This document shows positions 9,124 to 17,198 of a DNA stretch of 35,768 nt, one piece after another. The notes beneath the pieces are model-generated. The model saw nothing but the letters and a program-made list of their open reading frames with translations, searched no databases and was not told the DNA's origin. The stretch covers positions 1 to 35,768 of the forward strand of contig JAMPXW010000001.1 of assembly GCA_023701005.1 (NCBI GenBank), written 5' to 3'. The position numbers and the translations under genes are program-made. Origin of the DNA: Burkholderiales bacterium (lineage in GTDB: Bacteria > Patescibacteriota > Minisyncoccia > Phycocordibacterales > UBA9973). Every line of letters starts with the position of its first letter. Positions within the stretch are counted from its first letter, which is position 1.

Positions 9124-9152
9124 CCTTCCCCGAAGCTGGGCTTCGGGGAAGG
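9124..9152. repeat. GC-rich hairpin in intergenic hairpin cluster
   Basis: CCTTCCCCGAAGC-TGG-GCTTCGGGGAAGG, perfect 13-bp stem; half repeated immediately afterwards (GCTTCGGGGAAA). Confidence 0.85.
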
Positions 9153-9184
9153 CTTCGGGGAAACTTTTGGGAAAGTTTGCGGGG

Positions 9185-9234
9185 TGTGGATAACCGGGTA
9201 AGGGCCGCCCTTCGATTGAAGGGCGGCCCTTACC
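9185..9234. repeat. REP-like palindrome (9197-9234) preceded by exact TGTGGATAAC
   Basis: GGTAAGGGCCGCCCTTC-GATT-GAAGGGCGGCCCTTACC, perfect 17-bp stem. Confidence 0.88.
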
Positions 9235-9264
9235 TACCCTTACCTTTTTGATAGCATAAACGCC

Positions 9265-9289
9265 AAAAAACCACCCTGTGAAGAGTGGT
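9265..9289 (-). terminator. Rho-independent terminator of the 9366-12536 gene
   Basis: Minus strand ACCACTC-TTCACA-GGGTGGT followed by TTTTTT. Confidence 0.65.
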
Positions 9290-9365
9290 CTTTTGGTGAT
9301 GATTTGAGTCAATCAGACTTCCAATTTATAGTTTAGGAAAACTTATCTCTAACTCAACTCAGATC

Positions 9366-12300
9366 TTATTTTATAAGAGTCCAAGTATCTGTTGGAAGAT
9401 TCTTGACTAGATAATCATTACTCCAGTCTGATGTTGTAGCACTGTGACTTGAAGCTGAAGTATCTGTCCATGAGAATGAAGATGTTGTTGCTGCAACAGT
9501 AGCATAAGCTGCTGAAGCTGCATAACTTGAAGGATTTGCAATACTTACATTTAAGTTATCTCCATCTGCTAATGTAGCAGCTGTGACAAGTTTCAATGTG
9601 TATGTCTTTGAACCACTGATTTGTTGTTCATCAGTAGCGACAAAAGTAATTGTTCCTGAAGTACCACCATCTGCTTCTACAGAACCTGTGAATGCAGCAG
9701 TACCTGCAACTTGTGTACTACCATCCCATAGGGTTGGAGTAGCAAGAGTGTCCACACCACCCATAGCACGAGTTACTGTAAAGATGAATTTCTTCCATCC
9801 AATTGTTCCTCCATTTGAATCAACTGTAAACTTAGCTACAGTTTGTGTTCCTGTTCCAAGTAATGTTGTAGGAAGAGCTAATTGTGTGATTGTAGGAGTT
9901 GCAGCATAAGCGTACATATCACTTCCAGCTGGGTTACTCTCAGTACCTGCAGCTGATACACCTGTTGATGTATTTACAGCTGTAAAGCCTGTAAGAGTAA
10001 GAACTTGTGAAGAACCTGTTGTTCCTGCACCGATTCCTACACCACCCAATACTAATTTAGCAGTCAACACTTTGTTGGTGTTAGCTGGAACGTTCCATGC
10101 TAGACCAGAAAATGTGATTGTATCAGCACCAGATTGTGATGCAACTAATGTTGAACCATCATAGAGTTCCAACATAGAAGCAACAGTCGAAGTTGCCAAC
10201 GTGAATACCAAATCAGTTACGTTATAACCTGATGTAACAGCTGCGAACTTATATGCTGCTGCAGTGACTGTCTGATTGTCGTAGACAATAGAAGCTACTG
10301 GAGATGAAGCATCTTTGGTTGCAGTTATTGAAGCTGCGCCATAAGCAATTGTTTGACCATCTTTATCGTTTGAACTTACTGTTTGTCCAGAGACAAGTGA
10401 TGTTCCACTTACAGAAAGATCAGTTTTGAATGAGTCACCAGATGTAACTGTTGAACCAAAGTTACCATAAAGCTCAATAGTTACACTTCCATTCTTTGGA
10501 AGAGTGTAATTGATTGAGTAATTGTTATCAGCTGCTGCAACTGTACCTAGTGGTGAAGGTTGAGCAACGATTGTTGAACCATTCTTCACTACTACATACA
10601 TATTTGTGATGTCATCAGCACTGAATGTTGCGTTTGTTACAGAATCAACATCAAATGACAATGTTGTCAAAAGAACATCTTCTACTGAACTACCAGTCAA
10701 ATTCCAAGCACCAATTTTGAAATTAGTTGCTGGAACTACTGTTGTTTGGTTAGCATATGTTCCATTCTTTAATGCTGCAATTGATGTTGTAGCTACTGTC
10801 AATGTATTTGCTGATACGTCTGCACTAGGAACATTAAATGAACCCAATGAATCTACGCGTGTAGCATTTGATGAACCAGTGACAAGTTTAGCCAAGATAG
10901 AATCACTTGCTGCAATAGCATCTGTACCATCATTGTCATATACATCAGCATGTACTTCTACTAATACTGGAGTACCAGGGACTACTGTGTAATTAACTGT
11001 GAATGAAGTTCCTGCAGCTAACAAAGTTGCTGTAGAACCATATTGAACACCGTTAATCAAAAGACGTCCATTTCTCAATGTAGCTGTGTTTCCACCAGCT
11101 GAAGCATCTGTATAAGTAAAGCCAGCTTTCAAAGTTTCAACCTTGATTGATTCTCCATAAGCTGTCAATTTGAATGTTCCAAGATTTACATCATTTCCAG
11201 ACAAAGTTAAGTTTGTGGAAGGAGATGTGACATCTTTTTCAACAGTCAATGATCCACCGGATGATCCAGAAATTGTACTTGCTGAACCTGTCCATGCGAA
11301 TCCTGTTGGGGTAATGTTTACGCCAAAGCTTGAGTCAACAAAGTCAACATCAGCTGCTTGACGAACAGAAAGTTGAACTGTTCTTGATGCACCAGAAACA
11401 ACGTCTGCGTCAACACGTACTACACGTGATCCTGCTACTAATGTGACAGGAGCTGAAGACATATCAAATGTTACATATCCATTGATATCAAGACCTGTAG
11501 ATGTAGCAACTTGTACTCCATTTACATAAAGCTTGAAATTTTGGAAAGAAGCTGCTGGAGCTGAACCTACTTGACGTAGAGCTAATCTCTTCATTAACAC
11601 GTCTCTTTGAGAAACTGTTAATGTTGATTGCCATAGTGTTACGCCAGAAGCTGGGTTGATAGTTGCACCTGATGGTGTAACTGTACCTGCAGAAACTGAT
11701 GCCAATGTTGCAGAAGCAATATTGTGTACATTTCCTGAAAGGTTAGCTGTTGTGACAACGCCACCTACTGTGTAAGATACTAATTTCATTCCAAGAGTTT
11801 GACCTGATGTGTTTGATGCAATATCAGACTTTACAGAAATGGTCTTACCACCCATAAACAAACCTGCTGGGTTTGTGAAAGTGACTAAACCAGTACTTGT
11901 GACAGAAGCTGCGTCTGTAAGACGTGTTGCTCCATCAAAAAGGTAGATATTTGAAGGTGTTGAATCAGCTGAAACTCCAATTCTTTGTAATGTAAGAGCT
12001 GTGACTGTACCTGAGCCTGTGAAAGTAAAGTGTGCAAGATCAGCTGTTGCTTGACCTGCTACTAATGTTCCAGAAGCTGGGTTGTCTGTAGCTACCATGA
12101 CTGCTACTGGACCTGTTGTAGGAACTGTAGTTGTGCCATTACATGGAAGACCAGTTGTTGGACTAAATCCTACAGCTGATGTACAGCCTGCTGGATAAGT
12201 CGTAACTACTGAACCTCCTAATGCTGCTCTGGATTTTGCTCCAAAGACACCATCAGCAACGAGACCCATAGCTGCTTGGAACTTCTTTACTGCTGTTGTT

Positions 12301-12536
12301 GTAGCTGGGCCGAAGTATGTGGTTTCTGAACCGACTGAACCTGCGCCTGTAGTAGCTACTGTGTAACCTTTCTCGTTAAGAGTCTGTTGAAGATACTTAA
12401 CTTGAACGTTTTTCATTCCTTTCTTAAGAGTCATTGTGATAGCACCATCTGCTGCTAGAGCAACTTGTGTTGCTGCAAGAACAAATACTACTGCCAAAAC
12501 TCCAAGAAGAAATTTTGATTTTAATAATTTACTCAT
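9366..12536 (-). CDS. Very large Thr/Ser/Ala-rich exported protein with N-terminal peptidoglycan-binding domain; S-layer or major surface protein candidate
   Basis: Signal peptide FLLGVLAVVFVLAATQVALA; PG-binding-like MTLKKGMKNVQVKYLQQTLNEKGY..TYFGPATTTAVKKFQAAMGLVADGVFGAKSRAAL; remainder beta-rich, Thr/Ser/Ala/Val/Gly-rich repeats. Confidence 0.75.
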   Translation of the reverse strand: MSKLLKSKFLLGVLAVVFVLAATQVALAADGAITMTLKKGMKNVQVKYLQQTLNEKGYTVATTGAGSVGSETTYFGPATTTAVKKFQAAMGLVADGVFGAKSRAALGGSVVTTYPAGCTSAVGFSPTTGLPCNGTTTVPTTGPVAVMVATDNPASGTLVAGQATADLAHFTFTGSGTVTALTLQRIGVSADSTPSNIYLFDGATRLTDAASVTSTGLVTFTNPAGLFMGGKTISVKSDIASNTSGQTLGMKLVSYTVGGVVTTANLSGNVHNIASATLASVSAGTVTPSGATINPASGVTLWQSTLTVSQRDVLMKRLALRQVGSAPAASFQNFKLYVNGVQVATSTGLDINGYVTFDMSSAPVTLVAGSRVVRVDADVVSGASRTVQLSVRQAADVDFVDSSFGVNITPTGFAWTGSASTISGSSGGSLTVEKDVTSPSTNLTLSGNDVNLGTFKLTAYGESIKVETLKAGFTYTDASAGGNTATLRNGRLLINGVQYGSTATLLAAGTSFTVNYTVVPGTPVLVEVHADVYDNDGTDAIAASDSILAKLVTGSSNATRVDSLGSFNVPSADVSANTLTVATTSIAALKNGTYANQTTVVPATNFKIGAWNLTGSSVEDVLLTTLSFDVDSVTNATFSADDITNMYVVVKNGSTIVAQPSPLGTVAAADNNYSINYTLPKNGSVTIELYGNFGSTVTSGDSFKTDLSVSGTSLVSGQTVSSNDKDGQTIAYGAASITATKDASSPVASIVYDNQTVTAAAYKFAAVTSGYNVTDLVFTLATSTVASMLELYDGSTLVASQSGADTITFSGLAWNVPANTNKVLTAKLVLGGVGIGAGTTGSSQVLTLTGFTAVNTSTGVSAAGTESNPAGSDMYAYAATPTITQLALPTTLLGTGTQTVAKFTVDSNGGTIGWKKFIFTVTRAMGGVDTLATPTLWDGSTQVAGTAAFTGSVEADGGTSGTITFVATDEQQISGSKTYTLKLVTAATLADGDNLNVSIANPSSYAASAAYATVAATTSSFSWTDTSASSHSATTSDWSNDYLVKNLPTDTWTLIK

Positions 12537-13010
12537 AATTTTTTTTGCGCCATTAATAAGTTTCGACTAAACTAAGGACGCGTTATTCATTCATAAAAAA
12601 TTTTTCAATTTTCTACAATGAATATTTTCTATCACGATTTCTTCCTATCAATAATTAATAAAAACTAATAATGCGATAGAAGAAAAAATCGCGAACAGAT
12701 TTCTTTAAACTTCACATCAAAATAAAATGTTTTAATATTTTATTTCAAAATGAAAATGAAAACCCGAACAAAATAATCTTGCAAAAAATTCCTTTTCTGC
12801 AAAACATTTTTTATTCTGTTTTCAATGACCTTTCTTTTACCCAAACAAATTTTTGACCTTTGATGGGCTTGCTTTCCTTCAAGATTTTTTCGACGAAATC
12901 GTGAACGAAAACAAATACAAAATTTGCGAATACAGAACACATCTTTCAATGTGTAATCTACATTCACATAATCATTATAATATATAGCTCGAATATAGAG
13001 CAATATACTA

Positions 13011-13040
13011 TGTGGATAACTTCTCATTTAAATGAGAAGT
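13011..13040. repeat. TGTGGATAAC plus perfect palindrome CTTCTCATTTAAATGAGAAG
   Basis: TGTGGATAAC at 13011-13020 directly abutting/overlapping ACTTCTCATTTAAATGAGAAGT (13019-13040). Confidence 0.8.
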
Positions 13041-13146
13041 AGGTTTTAAGCCATAAAATCCATAGCCCTATCTTCTCATATTTTAGACTAAAAAGCAACC
13101 CAAAAAGAGTAGAAAGTTGAGTAGCAATTTATAGCTTTTAAAATAT

Positions 13147-13258
13147 GAAATTTAAGAATCAATATTTTTGCCGGTACGAACTTTTTGAAGCTTAAAAAGT
13201 TCTGAAGTTTTCGCTCCGTCGAGCTCAAAACCCCTTAAAAACATTATTCTTAAATTTC
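13147..13258. repeat. Structured repeat copy A (112 bp; outer stem plus two inner hairpins), 3' side of the wHTH gene
   Basis: Perfect 13-bp terminal inverted repeat GAAATTTAAGAAT/ATTCTTAAATTTC; inner hairpin GAACTTTTT-GAAGCTT-AAAAAGTTC; second hairpin GTTTTcGCTC-CGTC-GAGCtcAAAAC; homologous to 14149-14263. Confidence 0.88.
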
Positions 13259-13262
13259 ACCT

Positions 13263-14102
13263 CTAATTAAGAAAATATTGAGACCAGCGCTTCTCTCCTG
13301 TTTTCTTAAGGACATTGTCCTTTACCATAGAAACTAATTCTCTTTGTAGTGTCTTTTCTCCCCATTCTTCGCCAAGGCTACGAATAGCAAGCATGATGTC
13401 CTTTATACTAATTCCGTTGGGATAATTCTTTATAACTGAAATGATCTCTCCTCGTCTTTTATTCTTTAAAACTTCAAAATTTTCTTTATGCCCAACCTCG
13501 CTCAAAGCTTGCAGTAAAGTGCTTCCCTTTTGGACTCCGATTCTAGTACTTTGTCCTTTACGAAAAGGTGAAAATTTTTTCCTATCGGACACGGATGGTT
13601 GCTCAGAAAACATAGCAGAAATTTTAGACTCACGGACGTGCTCTATCTCCTCATTCATAGGGGAAGATTTTGATATAAATTCTCCCAACCAACCATTATC
13701 CTTTTTTGTGAATTCATGTATAGATTCTTTCAATTCCAAAAACTCTTTTTTCAATATTCTGTAATTCATCTCAGAGATCATTCTGATATCAAAAGCAATG
13801 TTCATAAAGGACAAGACTTCGGCTATTTTCTCATCTAGCTTACCCAAAGTTATCCTAGAAGAAGAATTGATGTCCGATAGAATCTCCACTCCTAATGTCC
13901 TTAATTTTAAGCGAATTGGCTCATTTGTTTCCATCGTGTCCGTTACCATGTAGAGGGCGGTAATGAGTTTGTTTGTCTTGGTATATGAACCAGAAAAATC
14001 TCTCAATGGAGAGACAGAGGGAGTCATAGACATAGGCACAGAAGAGGTGTCTTTTATAGAATCTTGGGAGATGTCTTTAAAGTTTTTATTCTCTCCTAAC
14101 AT
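13263..14102 (-). CDS. DNA-binding-type protein with probable C-terminal winged-helix domain; real start probably at 14102 (MLGENKN) rather than ORF start 14165
   Basis: Helical N-terminal TNKLITALYMVTDTMETNEPIRLKLRTLGVEILSDI; C-terminal wHTH-like RRGEIISVIKNYPNGISIKDIMLAIRSLGEEWGEKTLQRELVSMVKDNVLKKTGEKRWSQYFLN; promoter overlaps longer ORF start. Confidence 0.7.
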   Translation of the reverse strand: MLGENKNFKDISQDSIKDTSSVPMSMTPSVSPLRDFSGSYTKTNKLITALYMVTDTMETNEPIRLKLRTLGVEILSDINSSSRITLGKLDEKIAEVLSFMNIAFDIRMISEMNYRILKKEFLELKESIHEFTKKDNGWLGEFISKSSPMNEEIEHVRESKISAMFSEQPSVSDRKKFSPFRKGQSTRIGVQKGSTLLQALSEVGHKENFEVLKNKRRGEIISVIKNYPNGISIKDIMLAIRSLGEEWGEKTLQRELVSMVKDNVLKKTGEKRWSQYFLN

Positions 14103-14133
14103 GCTGTCCATTATATATAGGACAGCAAAAAAT
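14103..14133 (-). promoter_or_regulatory. Promoter (TTGCAT-16-TATAAT) with overlapping operator-like inverted repeat GCTGTCC-N10-GGACAGC (14103-14126)
   Basis: Minus strand TTGCATTTTTTGCTGTCCTATATATAATGGACAGCATG; -10 lies inside the inverted repeat; ATG begins immediately after. Confidence 0.65.
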
Positions 14134-14148
14134 GCAAGCCTTTTTGAT

Positions 14149-14263
14149 AAAAAATCAAGAATCAATATTTTTGTCGGTACGGATTTTTTGAAGCTTAAAA
14201 AAGTCCTGAAGTTGGCTCGTCGACACTCGCCAAACCCCTTAAAAACATTATTCTTAATTTTTT
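14149..14263. repeat. Structured repeat copy B (115 bp), 5' side of the wHTH gene
   Basis: Terminal inverted repeat AAAAAATCAAGAAT/ATTCTTAATTTTTT (13/14); shares AAGAATCAATATTTTTGyCGGTACGrAyTTTTTGAAGCTTAAAAA and AAACCCCTTAAAAACATTATTCTTAA with copy A. Confidence 0.88.
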
Positions 14264-14284
14264 ATTTTTAAAAAAATCTTCGCA

Positions 14285-14415
14285 GGCGTACTTTTTAAAA
14301 AGCATTGCGCAGGAGTTTAGAAAATAAATGAGGTAACCCGAATATTATTTTCTTGAACGACGAGCATAGCAATCTGTCAGCTGGCGGATATGCGCGGTTT
14401 TTAAAAAGTTATGCC
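14285..14415. repeat. Second-type imperfect inverted-repeat element upstream of ftsK
   Basis: GGCGTACTTTTTAAAAAGCATTGCGCA versus ATGCGCGGTTTTTAAAAAGTTATGCC (inverted), with inner hairpin AGAAAATAAAT...ATATTATTTTCT. Confidence 0.65.
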
Positions 14416-14485
14416 AAGAAAGATTTTTTATATTTCTTTTATTTTTGAAATGTTAGATATGCAAAAATGTGGTAAAATATACCAT

Positions 14486-16705
14486 ATGGCAAAAAAGGAA
14501 AAGAAACAAAATTTAATTAAAAATAATTTAAAAACAGTAAGTTTAAAAACTGAAACAAAGCATGGAATCTGGGCGATTCTTTTTTTTGTTCTCGCTTTGT
14601 TTCTCATGATGGCGATGTTTGCACTCGCAGGAAAAGCTGGAAATTTTATTTATGAATTTTTAGATTATTTCCTTGGAATCGGATACATACTTCTTCCACT
14701 TCTTTTCATTTTACTCGGATCATCTTTCATCAAATCTGAGACACCAAATATCGGACTCACAAGAACGATAAGTGGAATCATGTTTTTACTCTCAAGTCTC
14801 GGCATGATAGACGTCGTGTCGCTCGCACATTCTGGAGGATTTTTGGGAAGAATATTATCGACTCCTTTCGTATATCTTTTCGATGTTTATGCTAGTATCG
14901 CCTTCCTCGGAGCTATATTGATAATCTCTATATTAGTAATGTTTGATGCAAAGCCAAATCTCGCTCCATTGATAAAGAAAATCTTACGCATCAAGGAAGA
15001 CAAGAAACAAATTCCAAAAGATACATTGAATGCAAATGAAATCAAAGAAGTAGAAAAATCTATTTCTGAAGAAGAAAAGAAAGACGAAAAAAGCGCAGGA
15101 GAAAAGATTAAAGAAGTTTTGACTGCAAAGAAAGAATTAAAAATAAATACAGGACAACCTAAAGAAGAAGAGGAAGATTTTCCAATCAAGAAAAGAAAAG
15201 GTGGGCTCATCTCTACCTATGTACCTCCCCCACTCTCTCTTCTAGAAGAAGATCAAGGTAAACCAAATACTGGAGATATCAAAGCAAATGCAAACATTAT
15301 CAAACGTACGCTCGCAAATTTCGGTATTGAAGTAGAAATGGATGAAATAACTGTCGGACCTACTGTGACACGTTATGCATTGAAACCAGCCGAAGGAGTG
15401 AAACTTTCTCGTATCGTAGGATTACAAAATGACTTGGCTCTATCTTTGGCAGCACATCCAATAAGAATAGAAGCTCCTATCCCTGGCAAATCTCTCGTCG
15501 GTATTGAAATTCCAAACAAATCTAAATCAATCGTCGGACTCGCAACATTGCTTTCTGATACTAAATTCCAAAATTCACCAAAACCTCTCACTATCGCTCT
15601 CGGCCGTGGAATATCTGGTAAAGCAATGTTTGGAAATTTGGCAAAAATGCCTCACGCTCTCGTAGCAGGAACTACTGGATCTGGTAAATCTGTGACCATT
15701 CACTCCATCATCACTTCCCTATTATACCGAAATGGACCTGATGATTTAAAGCTTATTTTGATAGACCCAAAACGCGTAGAGCTAACTTTGTATAACAATA
15801 TTCCTCATCTATTGACTCCTGTGATCACTGAAGCAAAGAAAACTATCCTAGCCTTAAAATGGGCTGCAAAAGAAATGGATCGTCGTTATGACATATTAGA
15901 AACTGAATCTGTGCGAGATATAGAGTCTTACCACAACAACATATTTGGCAAAAGTTCTAAAAAAACAAAACAAGATGAAGCTGGGAATGAAGTGACCGTC
16001 GATGCAGAGAGAATGCCTTATATCGTCATCATCATAGACGAATTGGCCGACATCATGACAGCTTATCCTAGAGAACTCGAATCTGCTATCGTTCGCCTCG
16101 CTCAGATGTCACGTGCTGTCGGAATACATTTGATACTTTCTACTCAACGCCCTGAGGTAAATGTCATCACTGGTCTCATCAAAGCAAACATCCCTGCTCG
16201 TGTTGCTTTGAAAGTTTCTTCACAAATAGATTCTAGAACAATTCTCGATGCTGGTGGAGCAGAAAAACTTTTAGGAGCTGGAGATATGCTCTACTCTTCT
16301 GGAGAAGCACAACCTGAGCGCCTACAAAGTGCATTCATTTCTGAAACTGAAGTGAAGAAAGTCGTAAAACATTTGATAGAAGAATATAAAGATGAAATAT
16401 CTGATGAAATATCTTTAACTAATGGATCGATCTCTGCTGATAAAAGTATTTTTGAAAGTACACTTGAAGATGAAGCCGGAGAAGAAGATGATGAAATGTA
16501 TGAAGAAGCGAGACAATGCGTAATAGAAGCTGGCAAAGCATCTACTTCATATTTGCAAAGAAAATTGAAACTCGGTTATGCGAGAGCTGCTAGACTCATG
16601 GATAAACTCGAAGAACGTGGAGTGATAAGTCCTGGAGATGGAGCAAAACCAAGAGAAGTATTAGAAAAAATAGAACACACAGAAAGTGGAGAGAATGTAC
16701 TATAA
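14486..16705 (+). CDS. ftsK: FtsK/SpoIIIE-family DNA translocase
   Basis: N-terminal TM segments; Walker A HALVAGTTGSGKSVTIHSIITSLLYR; IDPKRVELTLYNNIPHLLTPVITE; HLILSTQRPEVNVITGLIKANIPARVALKVSS; C-terminal gamma winged helix. MAKKEKKQN start at 14486 preferred over 14411. Confidence 0.95.
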   Translation: MAKKEKKQNLIKNNLKTVSLKTETKHGIWAILFFVLALFLMMAMFALAGKAGNFIYEFLDYFLGIGYILLPLLFILLGSSFIKSETPNIGLTRTISGIMFLLSSLGMIDVVSLAHSGGFLGRILSTPFVYLFDVYASIAFLGAILIISILVMFDAKPNLAPLIKKILRIKEDKKQIPKDTLNANEIKEVEKSISEEEKKDEKSAGEKIKEVLTAKKELKINTGQPKEEEEDFPIKKRKGGLISTYVPPPLSLLEEDQGKPNTGDIKANANIIKRTLANFGIEVEMDEITVGPTVTRYALKPAEGVKLSRIVGLQNDLALSLAAHPIRIEAPIPGKSLVGIEIPNKSKSIVGLATLLSDTKFQNSPKPLTIALGRGISGKAMFGNLAKMPHALVAGTTGSGKSVTIHSIITSLLYRNGPDDLKLILIDPKRVELTLYNNIPHLLTPVITEAKKTILALKWAAKEMDRRYDILETESVRDIESYHNNIFGKSSKKTKQDEAGNEVTVDAERMPYIVIIIDELADIMTAYPRELESAIVRLAQMSRAVGIHLILSTQRPEVNVITGLIKANIPARVALKVSSQIDSRTILDAGGAEKLLGAGDMLYSSGEAQPERLQSAFISETEVKKVVKHLIEEYKDEISDEISLTNGSISADKSIFESTLEDEAGEEDDEMYEEARQCVIEAGKASTSYLQRKLKLGYARAARLMDKLEERGVISPGDGAKPREVLEKIEHTESGENVL

Positions 16706-16722
16706 AAAATCAAGAAAAACAC

Positions 16723-17067
16723 ATGAACACAGATTTCAAAAAAATACTTAAAATTTCTTCCCTCTCAGCTCTTCTGTTGTTTATTGTTATCTTTGCATTC
16801 TTCAAAACCAAAGATTTAATGTTTGGTGTAAAAATAAAAAATGTAAATATTGTAGATGGTTCTAAAATGACAGAAAAAGTTATTAAAATTACTGGAACTG
16901 CAAAAAATGCAATAAATCTAAGCTTAAATGGCCGTCAAATATCGATAGATCAGAAAGGAAATTTTGAAGAGACAATATCCTTGTCAAAAGGTTATAATAT
17001 AATAAGCATTAAAGCCAAAGATGAATTTGGAAATAATGACGAAAAAAATTATCAATTAATGTATTAA
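16723..17067 (+). CDS. Membrane-anchored small protein with Ig-like/bacterial adhesive-type domain
   Basis: N-terminal TM; GTAKNAINLSLNGRQISIDQKGNFEETISLSKGYNIISIKAKDEFGNNDEKNYQL pattern. Confidence 0.65.
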   Translation: MNTDFKKILKISSLSALLLFIVIFAFFKTKDLMFGVKIKNVNIVDGSKMTEKVIKITGTAKNAINLSLNGRQISIDQKGNFEETISLSKGYNIISIKAKDEFGNNDEKNYQLMY

Positions 17068-17174
17068 ATAAACACGGCAGGTTTCACTTTTTCTCGGGTC
17101 CTCGGGTCGGCTCCATAATCTTTTAGAGAACCTCAACCAGACCAGCTCGAAAAAGTAAATCCTGCAGTGTTTAT
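17068..17174. repeat. Imperfect long inverted-repeat/structured element between the small membrane gene and recA
   Basis: AAACACGGCAGGTTTCACTTTTTC (17070-17093) versus reverse complement of 17149-17172 AAACACTGCAGGATTTACTTTTTC: 21/24 match, extendable by 2 bp. Confidence 0.8.
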
Positions 17175-17198
17175 AAAGCAGAAATTTCTGCAAAAATT

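Noticed and set aside
9067-9312. 81-aa minus-strand ORF (MTQIITKRPLFTG...)
   Set aside because: It reads through three hairpins and a terminator; composition follows the palindromes, with no protein-like features.
12740-13027. 95-aa minus-strand ORF (MRSYPHSILLYIRAIYY...)
   Set aside because: Starts inside a TGTGGATAAC-palindrome element, lacks a clear ribosome-binding site and has non-protein-like composition; treated as intergenic.
13147-14263. Repeats A/B as integron attC sites bracketing a cassette
   Set aside because: Length and folding are suggestive, but the expected RYYYAAC/GTTRRRY core sites are not found at the ends and no integron integrase is visible.
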